Below are positions 10,937 through 20,131 of a stretch of 62,915 nt of DNA, piece by piece. The translations under genes and the position numbers were made by a program. The DNA is from Marinomonas vulgaris (lineage in GTDB: Bacteria; Pseudomonadota; Gammaproteobacteria; Pseudomonadales; Marinomonadaceae): positions 1-62,915 of the forward strand of contig NZ_JAGSSV010000018.1 of the NCBI RefSeq assembly GCF_018145875.1, given 5' to 3'. The notes under the pieces were generated by a model, which was not told the origin of the DNA, did not search any database, and worked only from the letters and a program-made list of their open reading frames with translations. Position 1 is the first letter of the stretch. Each line of letters opens with the position of its first letter.

Positions 10937-11548
10937 TTAACGGGCCACTACCCATAAAATTTCAGCGTCTTCTACTGATAACGACACAAGAGCATGCCCC
11001 ATGGTGGCATCATAATACACGCTATCACCTTCTTTTAATTCAATCGGCTCATAGAGCTCAGAGAAAAAATTAATTTTACCTTCTAACACTAACAGGAACT
11101 CTTCACCATCGTGGCGGACCCACTCTTTAAACTCAGCAAAAGACCGTGCACGTACCTTTGTCTTAAAAGGCACCATTTTTTTGCGGCTTATTGAATAATT
11201 TAACAGTTCATGCTCATAGGTAGCAGTCGGATGAGGTTCGCCCTTACCTTTACGAGTTATATCTCGCCTTCCAGCAATAGAGCGTTCACTTGCCTCCACA
11301 AACAGCTGTGGTAGGTCCATTTCTAAACCATTTATAAGCTTCTGAACAATAGTAAAGCTGGGAGAAACTTGATCGTTCTCAATCTTTGATAAAGTGGAGC
11401 GTGCAATACCTGTTCTTTTGCCTACTTCCTCAAGCGTCCAACCTTTAGCAAGACGAATTTCTTTCACTCTCTTACCCAGCTCTAATGGCTCGACAAAGCG
11501 ATCTGGATCGGATGCAGTGGCGGTTTCTAATGACGGACGACTAACCAT
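10937..11548 (-). CDS. XRE-family regulator with C-terminal cupin
   Basis: A 203-residue transcription factor. A helix-turn-helix of the lambda-repressor type spans about residues 24-82 (GIARSTLSKIENDQVSPS is the recognition region), and a cupin barrel at about 130-200 may bind a small ligand. Proteins of this shape usually regulate nearby metabolic genes. It lies directly upstream of the DAHP synthase on the same strand, but the target is not proven. A 12-bp inverted repeat at 11590-11625 lies about 40 bp upstream of the start and could be an operator. Confidence 0.85.
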   Translation of the reverse strand: MVSRPSLETATASDPDRFVEPLELGKRVKEIRLAKGWTLEEVGKRTGIARSTLSKIENDQVSPSFTIVQKLINGLEMDLPQLFVEASERSIAGRRDITRKGKGEPHPTATYEHELLNYSISRKKMVPFKTKVRARSFAEFKEWVRHDGEEFLLVLEGKINFFSELYEPIELKEGDSVYYDATMGHALVSLSVEDAEILWVVAR

Positions 11549-11589
11549 AATTTTCTAATACAATTAAAATGCTAAACAACTTAATAGGA

Positions 11590-11625
11590 AGCCATTAGAT
11601 TAAACAAAAATAAAATCTAATGGCT
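11590..11625. repeat. perfect 12-bp inverted repeat
   Basis: AGCCATTAGATT and AATCTAATGGCT are exact reverse complements separated by 12 AT-rich bases. The repeat lies between two minus-strand genes, 17 nt after one stop and 41 nt before the next start. No T tract follows on the minus strand, so it is either a non-canonical terminator or a regulator binding site. Confidence 0.6.
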
Positions 11626-11642
11626 GACCACTTATCGATATA

Positions 11643-12068
11643 TTACTTTGCTAGAGGCTGCATCGCTGGCTGACAGCGCCCTAAATCGAACCCTTTACTG
11701 CCCGCAAACGTGACCAAATCATCGTAATTTTTCCCTTTAGCGTTCTCCAACAGCACCCATAGAACCGTAGAACGCGTTCCGGTACGACAAAAAGCCACGG
11801 TTTTTTTAGTCTCAGCAATGGCCGCCGCCTGCGTATCCACTTGTACTTGGGAAAATTTAGAAAGATCGATTGGATTAGCAACGTATTCCATGCCCATCGC
11901 CTCTACTGCCAAACGCAATGACTCGCCATTTGGCTGATCCTCTGCCTCATTCTCGGGTCGATTATTAATTACCCGCTGAAAGCCTTGAGCCTTGATAGAT
12001 TCAAGGTCTGACTCTAGCAATTGGGGTACTGCAAAATAATTCACATCTAGTTCGATAGGGTTACTCAT
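11643..12068 (-). CDS. TIGR01244/DUF442-family phosphatase or sulfurtransferase-like protein
   Basis: A 141-residue protein of the small family that resembles the N-terminal domain of Blh (beta-lactamase hydrolase-like) proteins and has a dual-specificity-phosphatase-like fold. The active loop CRTGTRS begins at C94. The spacing Cys-x4-Arg fits a rhodanese six-residue loop better than the Cys-x5-Arg loop of phosphatases, which is why sulfur transfer has been suggested for the family. Its role is unknown. It follows ppiC by 22 nt and is probably co-transcribed with it. Confidence 0.75.
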   Translation of the reverse strand: MSNPIELDVNYFAVPQLLESDLESIKAQGFQRVINNRPENEAEDQPNGESLRLAVEAMGMEYVANPIDLSKFSQVQVDTQAAAIAETKKTVAFCRTGTRSTVLWVLLENAKGKNYDDLVTFAGSKGFDLGRCQPAMQPLAK

Positions 12069-12090
12069 GTATATTTCCTTTATATTAGGT

Positions 12091-12369
12091 TTAAGAACGG
12101 TATAACACTTTGATCAGGTGAAAACCAAATTGGGTTTTCACCGGGCCTTGGATTTTATAAAGTGGTCCAGTAAAAACAGCCTTATCAAAAGCCGCTACCA
12201 TGTCACCTTTGCGGAATTCACCAAGATCACCGCCTTTCTTACCTGAAGGACAGGTTGAAAATTGTTTTGCTAGCTTATGAAAATCAGCCCCTTGATCCAA
12301 CTTGGCTTTTAGCGTCTCTGCTTCCGCTTTTGTTTTCACTAGAATATGGCACGCACTCGCTGTGGACAT
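12091..12369 (-). CDS. ppiC: parvulin-type peptidyl-prolyl cis-trans isomerase
   Basis: A 92-residue single-domain parvulin close to E. coli PpiC. The family motifs [28 protein letters not shown] and the end [12 protein letters not shown] are all present. It has no signal peptide, so it is cytoplasmic and catalyses proline isomerisation during folding. GAGGG precedes the ATG. The divergent response regulator gene shares the 140-bp upstream region. Confidence 0.95.
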   Translation of the reverse strand: MSTASACHILVKTKAEAETLKAKLDQGADFHKLAKQFSTCPSGKKGGDLGEFRKGDMVAAFDKAVFTGPLYKIQGPVKTQFGFHLIKVLYRS

Positions 12370-12396
12370 TCAACACCCTCTTCTTAAACAAACTAG

Positions 12397-12425
12397 ATAA
12401 TACAAACGAACCCATTTAGTATAAT
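12397..12425. promoter_or_regulatory. divergent promoter region between ppiC and the response regulator
   Basis: A perfect TATAAT lies at 12420-12425 on the plus strand, pointing to the response regulator gene about 87 nt downstream. TATTAT on the minus strand (12397-12402) lies 28 nt upstream of ppiC and could be its -10. Neither has a good -35 hexamer, so the call rests on the -10 elements alone. Confidence 0.4.
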
Positions 12426-12511
12426 GGAAGACACCATGTTGGATCACTAACCTTCGAGAAAGTCTTAGCAAAAGACCTAAAAAAACATACTCCTATGAGC
12501 GGGCTTAAAAT

Positions 12512-13309
12512 ATGGATTCCTACGCAGCACTTGGCGACCTCTCTCTTCTTTTGGTCGAGCCGTCAGACACCCAAAGAAAAATTATCACCATCGCACTTGA
12601 AGATGCTGGCATCAGACAAATTGAGTACGCAAATAGCATTGAAGAAACACTGTCTTTTCTTACCTCATTCCCACCCGATCTAGTTATTTCATCTATGTAC
12701 CTACCCGATGGGTCTGCAGACGATTTAATTGACAAAATTCGATCTAACAAGGACACTGAAAATCAGTGTTTTATGCTTATTTCCAGTGATCGTAACAAAG
12801 CCCATCTGGAGCATTTGAAACAGTCGGGCGTGCTAGCTATATTGCCGAAGCCTTTTAACCAAAAAGATCTCACACGCGCGATTCACGCTACGCTAGACCT
12901 CATTGTTGAAGAAGAGATCGACCTAGAATTGTTTGATCCTAAAACGCTCCGTGTATTAATAACAGACGATAGCCTACTTGCACGCAAGCATATTAGCAAA
13001 ACCTTAAACACCATGGGCATAGAAAACATAGAATTTACTGAAAACGGCAAAGAAGCGATTGAAATACTCAATCAGACAGAGTTTGACTTGATAGTTACCG
13101 ATTACAACATGCCAGAAATGGACGGGAGAGAACTGACCGAAGCGGTCAGGTTAGACACGAATTTAGCTCATATTCCCATTCTAATGGTGAGCTCAAATGC
13201 CGAAGACAGTCAGCTTGCCAACATCACTCAGGAAGGTGTAGATGCAATTTGCAGCAAACCTTTTGAACCTAAAGCGGTTCGGAACTTATTAGCTAGAATC
13301 CTAAACTAA
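12512..13309 (+). CDS. two-receiver response regulator (pseudoreceiver plus receiver)
   Basis: A 265-residue protein with two CheY-like receiver domains and no output domain. The second (about 145-265) has all phosphorylation residues: D152, D153, D197 in VTDYNMPEMDG, S227 and K249 in KPF. The first (about 10-130) keeps K113 but has serine at the phosphoacceptor position (S61) and E-P-S in place of the acidic pair, so it should not be phosphorylated. It probably works by protein contacts. No kinase gene is adjacent. Confidence 0.85.
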   Translation: MDSYAALGDLSLLLVEPSDTQRKIITIALEDAGIRQIEYANSIEETLSFLTSFPPDLVISSMYLPDGSADDLIDKIRSNKDTENQCFMLISSDRNKAHLEHLKQSGVLAILPKPFNQKDLTRAIHATLDLIVEEEIDLELFDPKTLRVLITDDSLLARKHISKTLNTMGIENIEFTENGKEAIEILNQTEFDLIVTDYNMPEMDGRELTEAVRLDTNLAHIPILMVSSNAEDSQLANITQEGVDAICSKPFEPKAVRNLLARILN

Positions 13310-13341
13310 AAAAAGAGCTTCTGATAAGAAGCTCTTTTTTA
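13308..13341. terminator. bidirectional terminator
   Basis: AAGAGCTTCT pairs with AGAAGCTCTT around GATA, with an A run before and a T run after. It lies between the plus-strand response regulator and the minus-strand mutT and serves both. Confidence 0.9.
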
Positions 13342-13369
13342 AAATCAAGACACCTATTGCACACCTTGA

Positions 13370-13753
13370 TTAAGAGGACAACAAAGCCGACACAATCACT
13401 TTGTTTGCCTCAGGAAAATCGTATTGAGACAACGCAGAGATAGGTACCCAGCGAGTTTCTTGACCCTCTTTCCCTATTACTTCACCCGAGAAGCCATTGA
13501 CTTTATAGAAACAAAGTTCAACCTGCTTATCACCATAATCGTGACACACAGATTTAAAGTGACAAGACGAGTTGACAGTTATGCCGCACTCTTCTTTTAA
13601 CTCGCGCGCCAAGGCAACCTCGGGGGTTTCAGAGCCTTCACACTTTCCGCCAGGAAATTCCCACAAACCACCCTGATGCTGATTTGCGTTTCTAAAGGCA
13701 AGGAACACATGGCCTTCACGAAGAATAATCCCAACAGCCACTTTAACCAACAT
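13370..13753 (-). CDS. mutT: 8-oxo-dGTP diphosphatase MutT
   Basis: A 127-residue Nudix hydrolase that clears 8-oxo-dGTP from the nucleotide pool. The Nudix box starts at about residue 35 (GGKCEGSETPEVALARELKE, then ECGI), with FPGGK and the C-terminal FPEANKVI typical of MutT. The ATG overlaps the argJ stop by one base (TGATG), so translation is coupled. The secA-argJ-mutT order is shared with Pseudomonas. Confidence 0.95.
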   Translation of the reverse strand: MLVKVAVGIILREGHVFLAFRNANQHQGGLWEFPGGKCEGSETPEVALARELKEECGITVNSSCHFKSVCHDYGDKQVELCFYKVNGFSGEVIGKEGQETRWVPISALSQYDFPEANKVIVSALLSS

Positions 13754-14973
13754 CAGGTACGATACTCAGCGTTGATGGTAACGTACTCATGAGAAAAGTC
13801 TGTTGTCCATACCACGTCAGAACATTGCCCCATACCCAAATCCACTACTATGTGAATTTCTTCCGGCGCCATGGCTTGCTTGCCCTGCTCTTCCAAATAA
13901 TCTGGAGAGCGACCACCGTTACGCGCTATTTCAACCCCGTTTATGTGTAACTGAACACCATCTACGTTCAAGCCAGCCGCACCAGCGCGTCCGACTACGG
14001 CCAAGATCCGCCCCCAGTTAGGGTCCGAGGCAAATAATGCTGTCTTCACCAAAGGGGAATGAGCGATTTCAAACGCCACCTTAGTTGCATCGTCTTTTTC
14101 ACGAGTACCGGTCACTTCTACGGTGACAAACTTTGTTGCCCCTTCACCATCACGAACGATCGCATGCGCTAATTCCTGCATCACTTCGGTGAAGGCAGCC
14201 ACAAAAGCTTGCGCTAACGGCTCTTCAAGCGAGGCAATTTTCGCATTACCAGCACAACCAGTAGCGATAGCAATACAAGAATCATTCGTAGAAGTATCGC
14301 TATCAATAGTGATGCGATTAAAACTCTTATTTACTGTATCTTTTAAGATGTCTTGTAATAACGCCGTTTCAATGGCGATATCAGTACAGATATACCCCAA
14401 CATGGTCGCCATATTAGGGCGTATCATACCGGCACCTTTAGAAATACCGCCAATGGTGTAAGTTTGACCATCGAACTCAAACGTCCGAACAGACCCTTTA
14501 GGCAAGGTGTCTGTGGTCATAATACCAATACCGGCAGACTGCCAATTGGTGGCTGATAAGTTTGCAACAGCGTCTGGAATGGCCGCAACAATTTTATCGA
14601 CCGGTAAAAGCTCACCAATCACACCCGTTGAAAATGGCAGTATACTTTCTCTTTTAACACCCACTAGGCCCGCTAATGCGTCACAGGTTTCAAAAGCCGC
14701 TTCTAAACCTGGCTTACCTGTCCCAGCATTGGCGTTACCTGTGTTAATCAACAAGTATCGGCTAGCGGCTAGATCTAAGTGCTGATGACAAATGCGCACT
14801 GGGGCAGCACAAAATGCATTTTGCGTAAAAACACCCGCTACAGAAGCACCTTCACAAATTTCGAAGATAACGAGGTCTTTTTTGTTCGGCTTTTTGATAC
14901 CAGCTTGCGCCACGCCAATTCTAATTCCTTTGATTTCCGGTATTAAGGGAAAATCATGCAATCCTACCGCCAT
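13753..14973 (-). CDS. argJ: bifunctional ornithine acetyltransferase / N-acetylglutamate synthase
   Basis: A 406-residue ArgJ, which recycles the acetyl group from N-acetylornithine to glutamate in arginine synthesis. The precursor cleaves itself in PNMATMLGY, leaving T190 as the N-terminal nucleophile of the beta chain. A longer frame runs upstream, but the ATG at 14973, with AAGGAG about 9 nt before it, gives the usual N-terminus MAVGLHDFP. It follows secA by 14 nt. Confidence 0.97.
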   Translation of the reverse strand: MAVGLHDFPLIPEIKGIRIGVAQAGIKKPNKKDLVIFEICEGASVAGVFTQNAFCAAPVRICHQHLDLAASRYLLINTGNANAGTGKPGLEAAFETCDALAGLVGVKRESILPFSTGVIGELLPVDKIVAAIPDAVANLSATNWQSAGIGIMTTDTLPKGSVRTFEFDGQTYTIGGISKGAGMIRPNMATMLGYICTDIAIETALLQDILKDTVNKSFNRITIDSDTSTNDSCIAIATGCAGNAKIASLEEPLAQAFVAAFTEVMQELAHAIVRDGEGATKFVTVEVTGTREKDDATKVAFEIAHSPLVKTALFASDPNWGRILAVVGRAGAAGLNVDGVQLHINGVEIARNGGRSPDYLEEQGKQAMAPEEIHIVVDLGMGQCSDVVWTTDFSHEYVTINAEYRT

Positions 14974-14987
14974 TTGAGCTATCTCCT

Positions 14988-17696
14988 TTAAACAAGACGA
15001 CCATGACATTGTTTGTATTTTTTGCCAGACCCACAAGGGCAAGGCTCATTTCGACCCACCTTAGGATATTCATCAGCAAGGTTAGCTTCTTCAGACTCAC
15101 CTGATAGCGTATTGGCTGTATCGTGAACCATGCTCATGGTGGTTTTTTCTTCGAGTTTTTTACGTGCTTCTTGAATTTTTTCAGCTTCTTCAGCAGATTG
15201 AACTTTCACACGTGAAATAACCTGAATAACTTCGTATTTAATTTGTTCCAATAACCCCTGGAACAGCTCAAACGACTCACGCTTATACTCTTGTTTGGGG
15301 TTCTTTTGCGCATAACCGCGTAAATGAATACCTTGTCTCAGCATGTCCATCGTTTGAAGATGCTCTTTCCATAGGGTATCTAATACTTGAAGAAGAACCT
15401 GTTTCTCGAATGCTCTAAATGGCTGCTCACCAGCAATGGCTTCTTTCGCTTTGTAATCGTCCACGAAGGCATCCAGTATTTTCTGGCGCAGCGGTTCTTC
15501 AAAGAGTTTCTTGTCTTCCTCAACCCATTTAGAAACAGGCAATTCCAAGGAAAATTCATTTCGAGCTTTTTCTTCCAAGCCTTCCAGATCCCACATATCA
15601 AAAATACTTTGTGGCGGAATAAACTCATCAACCAAACCTGTTACAACTTCTTCACGCATGGCGGAGATTGCTTCAGACAAGTCATCAGACACCATCATGT
15701 CGAAACGCTGACGATAGATCACTTGACGCTGGTCGTTGGCAACATCATCGTATTCTAATAGCTGCTTACGAATGTCGAAGTTGCGTCCCTCAACCTTGCG
15801 CTGCGCTTTCTCAATGGCATTGGAAACCATTTTATGCTCGATGGCTTCGCCTTTTTCCATGCCCAACGCCATCATCATTTTTTTAATGCGGTCAGACATG
15901 AAAATTCGCATTAGGTTATCTTCAAGAGACAAGTAAAAACGCGATGAACCTACATCACCTTGTCGACCAGCACGACCACGCAATTGGTTATCAATACGAC
16001 GTGATTCATGGCGCTCAGTACCTATAATGTGTAAACCGCCCGCCGCTAAAACAGACTCATTTCGTGAAACCCAATCTGCTTTTAATGCTTCAATTTGCTG
16101 CTCACTGGCGGAATCGCCTAACTGAGCAATTTCAACTTGTAAGTTGCCACCTAACACAATGTCTGTCCCACGACCAGCCATGTTGGTTGCAATAGTTACT
16201 GCCCCTGGACGACCCGCATCCGCAACAATTTCTGCTTCTCGCTCATGCTGCTTTGCATTCAACACGTTGTGCTTAATGTTCTTTTTGTTTAGGTAGTTTG
16301 ACAATAGTTCCGAATATTCAATAGATGCCGTGCCTACTAGCACAGGGCGACCCTGCTTCACGATATCTTCTATATCGAGTACAATGGCCTCAAATTTATC
16401 TTCGGTTGTCATGTAAATTAAATCGTTAAAGTCCTTACGTTGAACCTGACGATTTGTTGGAATTACGATCACAGACAAACCATAAATCTGCTGAAATTCA
16501 AACGCCTCCGTATCCGCTGTCCCCGTCATTCCTGACAATTTATCGTACAAGCGGAAATAATTCTGGAAAGTGGTTGAAGCGAGCGTTTGGCTCTCGGCTT
16601 GAATGGTCACACCTTCTTTTGCTTCAACCGCTTGATGAATGCCTTCAGACCAACGACGACCGACCATAGTTCGGCCCGTATGCTCATCGACAATAACAAT
16701 CTGATCACCTTGGATAACGTAATCAATGTTCTTTTTGAATATCACATGGGCCTTTAGACACGCATGAACATGATGAAGCAAAGACAAATTACCTGCCGCG
16801 TAAAGACTTTCACCTTCCACGAGCATTTCTTGCTCAACCAGCCAATTCTCTACAAAGGAGTGACCTTCTTCTGTCAACTCGATGCTACGCTGTGATTCAT
16901 CGAAGACATAATGCCCTGATTGGCCTTCTTTGCCTTCCTCAGCCTCGATATGCTTTACCAACAAAGGCGCTAAAAGATTGATTTTTCTATATTGCTCAGA
17001 GCTGTCTTCCACTGCACCAGAAATAATAAGAGGCGTTCTTGCCTCATCAATCAATATAGAGTCAACCTCATCAACCACAGAGAAGTTTAAGTCTCTTTGC
17101 ACACGATCTTCTAAGCGAAAGACCATGTTGTCACGGAGATAATCAAAACCGAATTCATTATTAGTACCGTAGGTGATGTCGCACAGGTAAGCGGCTTTTT
17201 TATCTTCTCGGTCTTGACCAGAGAACACCACTCCAACGCTCATGTCCAAAAACTCATAAAGCGGGCGCATCCAGTTAGCATCACGTTTCGCCAAGTAATC
17301 ATTCACTGTAACAACGTGGACACCTTTAGAAGATAACGCATTCAGATATACGGCTAAAGTAGCCACCAGCGTTTTACCTTCACCGGTACGCATTTCGGCG
17401 ATTCTACCTTCATTTAGCACCATTCCACCGATGAGCTGAACGTCGAAGTGGCGCATATTCATTACACGACTACTGCCTTCACGAACAAGTGCGAAGGCCT
17501 CAGGCAAGAGCGCATTCAATGTTTCGCCATTTGCAAAGCGCTCTCTGAACTCGCCCGTCTTTGCGGTCAAATCATCATCTGAGAGGGCTTTGAAAGCGTC
17601 TTCTAATTTATTAATCTGAGTAACGACTTTTCTGAATCGTTTAACTTCTCGGTCATTCTTTGTGCCGACAATTTTTTTAATTACAGTTCCTAACAT
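14988..17696 (-). CDS. secA: preprotein translocase ATPase SecA
   Basis: A 902-residue motor of the Sec pathway, which pushes unfolded precursors through SecYEG. The family N-terminus is [16 protein letters not shown], Walker A is GEGKT at 105-109, and the second nucleotide domain carries NMAGRGTDI and the RGRAGRQGD helicase-like motif. The C-terminal zinc and SecB-binding tail is [14 protein letters not shown]. The frame is open further upstream, but 17696 gives the family start. No SecM-like arrest peptide is visible upstream. Confidence 0.98.
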   Translation of the reverse strand: MLGTVIKKIVGTKNDREVKRFRKVVTQINKLEDAFKALSDDDLTAKTGEFRERFANGETLNALLPEAFALVREGSSRVMNMRHFDVQLIGGMVLNEGRIAEMRTGEGKTLVATLAVYLNALSSKGVHVVTVNDYLAKRDANWMRPLYEFLDMSVGVVFSGQDREDKKAAYLCDITYGTNNEFGFDYLRDNMVFRLEDRVQRDLNFSVVDEVDSILIDEARTPLIISGAVEDSSEQYRKINLLAPLLVKHIEAEEGKEGQSGHYVFDESQRSIELTEEGHSFVENWLVEQEMLVEGESLYAAGNLSLLHHVHACLKAHVIFKKNIDYVIQGDQIVIVDEHTGRTMVGRRWSEGIHQAVEAKEGVTIQAESQTLASTTFQNYFRLYDKLSGMTGTADTEAFEFQQIYGLSVIVIPTNRQVQRKDFNDLIYMTTEDKFEAIVLDIEDIVKQGRPVLVGTASIEYSELLSNYLNKKNIKHNVLNAKQHEREAEIVADAGRPGAVTIATNMAGRGTDIVLGGNLQVEIAQLGDSASEQQIEALKADWVSRNESVLAAGGLHIIGTERHESRRIDNQLRGRAGRQGDVGSSRFYLSLEDNLMRIFMSDRIKKMMMALGMEKGEAIEHKMVSNAIEKAQRKVEGRNFDIRKQLLEYDDVANDQRQVIYRQRFDMMVSDDLSEAISAMREEVVTGLVDEFIPPQSIFDMWDLEGLEEKARNEFSLELPVSKWVEEDKKLFEEPLRQKILDAFVDDYKAKEAIAGEQPFRAFEKQVLLQVLDTLWKEHLQTMDMLRQGIHLRGYAQKNPKQEYKRESFELFQGLLEQIKYEVIQVISRVKVQSAEEAEKIQEARKKLEEKTTMSMVHDTANTLSGESEEANLADEYPKVGRNEPCPCGSGKKYKQCHGRLV

Positions 17697-17782
17697 CTTG
17701 AATTCAACGTAGCCAATTAGTAATGAAAGATAGTCTATCATGGTAATGTGTGACAAAACATGAAATAACAAGGACCTAGATA

Positions 17783-17815
17783 CAAAAAAACCAGACATAA
17801 AGTCTGGTTTTTTGT
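17783..17815 (-). terminator. terminator downstream of lpxC
   Basis: AACCAGAC pairs with GTCTGGTT around ATAAA, flanked by A and T runs. It lies 27 nt after the lpxC stop on the minus strand and separates the dcw/lpxC unit from secA. Confidence 0.9.
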
Positions 17816-17841
17816 AATACGATCAAGAAACAATCAGCTGC

Positions 17842-18759
17842 TTAAGCACCTACAAATGCAGGCTCAACATAAGAAATTGGGTTGGTCTGAGTTTCGTCCT
17901 CGAATACAACATACTCCCAAGCATCTTGATGCTCAAGCAAGGCTAGCAAAAGTTTGTTGTTCAAAGCATGACCTGACTTATAAGCTTTATACTCACCTAT
18001 CAAACTATGACCCAGTAAGTACAAATCACCAATAGCGTCTAGCACTTTGTGTCGTACTAGCTCATCTCGGTAACGCAATCCTTCATCATTTAAAACGCGA
18101 TAATCATCTAAAACGATCGCATTTTCCATATTCGCACCACGTGCAAGATTGTTGTTTTTGAAGTATTCAAGATCCTTCATAAACCCAAACGTTCTTGCTC
18201 GGCTAATCTCTTTTACAAACGTTGTGGTTGAGAAATCGAAAGAGGTACTTTGAACGTCTTCTCCGATAGCTGGGTGTTCAAAATCAATCGTGAATGACAG
18301 CCGAAATCCTGAGTGCGGCTCAAGCGTTGCGTATTTGTCACCCTCATCCACTCGAATCGGTTTTTTAACTCGAATAAACTTCTTAGGCGCGCTTTGCGCT
18401 TCAAGACCGGCAGATTGCAAAAGAAAAACAAAAGGGCTAGCGCTGCCATCCATCAATGGAATCTCGCTTGCACTGACTTCTACATAAGCGTTGTCGACAC
18501 CCAAACCAGCCATCGCAGACAACAAATGCTCTACGGTACTTACCTTCACATCACCCTGACATAAAGCCGTCGCAAAATTTGTTGACCCAACTGCTCGTGC
18601 GTCACCATGAATCTCTACAACTGGATCCAAGTCGGTACGAACAAATACGATACCGGTATTTACGGGCGCAGGCTTAAGCGTTAGATACACTTTTTCACCT
18701 GAATGTAGACCCACCCCAGTTGCTCGAATAATGTTCTTAAGTGTGTGTTGGCGTACCAT
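17842..18759 (-). CDS. lpxC: UDP-3-O-acyl-N-acetylglucosamine deacetylase
   Basis: A 305-residue zinc deacetylase that carries out the committed step of lipid A synthesis. The zinc ligands are visible as VEHLLSA in the first half and [12 protein letters not shown] in the second. Length matches E. coli LpxC (305). It lies 106 nt downstream of ftsZ at the end of the dcw cluster and is closed by a terminator. In E. coli the amount of LpxC is set by FtsH proteolysis; HflK/HflC, which modulate FtsH, are encoded in this same window. Confidence 0.98.
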   Translation of the reverse strand: MVRQHTLKNIIRATGVGLHSGEKVYLTLKPAPVNTGIVFVRTDLDPVVEIHGDARAVGSTNFATALCQGDVKVSTVEHLLSAMAGLGVDNAYVEVSASEIPLMDGSASPFVFLLQSAGLEAQSAPKKFIRVKKPIRVDEGDKYATLEPHSGFRLSFTIDFEHPAIGEDVQSTSFDFSTTTFVKEISRARTFGFMKDLEYFKNNNLARGANMENAIVLDDYRVLNDEGLRYRDELVRHKVLDAIGDLYLLGHSLIGEYKAYKSGHALNNKLLLALLEHQDAWEYVVFEDETQTNPISYVEPAFVGA

Positions 18760-18865
18760 TATATTCCTACATTTTTATGACTGGATACTATTCATTACTA
18801 AATAATATCAATAAGACATTTTTTATACAATCTGACACTTATATATTGCATCGTTTTTACTCAAA

Positions 18866-20092
18866 CTAGTCAGCTTGACGACGCAAAAAGGCCGGAATGT
18901 CCAAATACGATAACTTATCACTGCTTGTTGCCGATGAAGAATCTACCGATTCTTTCTTCTCTTCCAAGCTCTTTTCTACCACTTCAACTTTCGAACTAGG
19001 CGAAGGCTGCTGAGGTTGAGCAACAGTCATTTTAGCGGTATTCGTTTCAACGTTTTGCTCAACTTTTGGGGCCGCTGGCTGAGAAACAACACTCGAACCT
19101 ACCGCCGCTTGTACTTCAATACTAGATCGACCTTCTAGACCCGTGGCAACTACAGTGACTCGCATCTCATCACCAACACTTGGGTCAATCGCACAACCAA
19201 TAACGACAGTTGCGTCTTCAGAAGCATATTCTTCGATAATGCCACCAACCTCTGTAAACTCAGACAAACCAACTTCTTCGTTGGCGGTGATGTTCACCAA
19301 TACACCGCGAGCCCCTCTAAGATTGATGTCTTCTAACAATGGGTTGTGAATAGCCGCTTCAGCCGCCACTCTTGCTCGGTCTTCACCAGAAGCAGATCCT
19401 GTCCCCATCATTGCCATACCCATTTCAGACATGACTGTTCTTACATCCGCAAAATCGACGTTGATCAAACCCGGACGCATAATCAAATCGGTAATACCTT
19501 GAACCGCATTGAACAAAACATTGTTTGCTTCACCAAAGGCTTTCAGCAAAGTGATGTTTTTCCCTAATACTGGGAGCAAGCGCTCGTTCGGCACTGTAAT
19601 TAATGAATCGACGTTTTCGCGCAATTCTTTAACACCATCTTCGGCAACACGTGCACGACGACGACCTTCAAACGGAAAAGGCTTGGTCACAACAGCAACC
19701 GTTAAAATACCCAGCTCTCGTGCGACCTTTGCAATAACCGGTGCGGCACCTGTACCTGTACCACCCCCCATTCCAGCGGTAATAAAGACCATATCAGCCC
19801 CAGTCAAAAGCTGAGTGATCTTTTCTTGGTCTTCTAGCGCAGAATCTCGGCCGACTTCAGGGTTAGCGCCAGCGCCCAAACCTTTTGTTATAGTCGACCC
19901 TAACTGCAAAGAAACACCTGTTTCAAAACCGATCAATGCTTTTGAATCAGTATTGGCACAAATAAACTCCACACCTTCTAGTCTGTTCTCCAGCATGTGG
20001 CGGACTGCATTACCGCCACCGCCACCAACACCAATCACTTTTATGACGGCATTGTCTGACAAATTATCTTCGGCTAAGTCAAAGACATTCAT
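18866..20092 (-). CDS. ftsZ: cell division protein FtsZ
   Basis: A 408-residue tubulin-like GTPase that forms the Z ring. The GTP-binding motif GGGTGTG is present, as is the T7 loop [12 protein letters not shown] low-complexity Ser/Pro/Glu linker follows, and the C-terminal peptide [11 protein letters not shown] binds FtsA and ZipA. The ATG at 20092 gives the family start [10 protein letters not shown], with GAGGAG 10 nt upstream. It lies 39 nt after ftsA. Confidence 0.98.
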   Translation of the reverse strand: MNVFDLAEDNLSDNAVIKVIGVGGGGGNAVRHMLENRLEGVEFICANTDSKALIGFETGVSLQLGSTITKGLGAGANPEVGRDSALEDQEKITQLLTGADMVFITAGMGGGTGTGAAPVIAKVARELGILTVAVVTKPFPFEGRRRARVAEDGVKELRENVDSLITVPNERLLPVLGKNITLLKAFGEANNVLFNAVQGITDLIMRPGLINVDFADVRTVMSEMGMAMMGTGSASGEDRARVAAEAAIHNPLLEDINLRGARGVLVNITANEEVGLSEFTEVGGIIEEYASEDATVVIGCAIDPSVGDEMRVTVVATGLEGRSSIEVQAAVGSSVVSQPAAPKVEQNVETNTAKMTVAQPQQPSPSSKVEVVEKSLEEKKESVDSSSATSSDKLSYLDIPAFLRRQAD

Positions 20093-20131
20093 GGGCTCAT
20101 CGCTCCTCAATAAATTTACAACCAATTCTGA

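Noticed and set aside
17697..17798. Possible SecM-like arrest peptide or N-terminal extension of SecA
   Set aside because: The extension has no SecM arrest motif, and family SecA proteins start at MLGTVIKK. It is likely an open upstream region.
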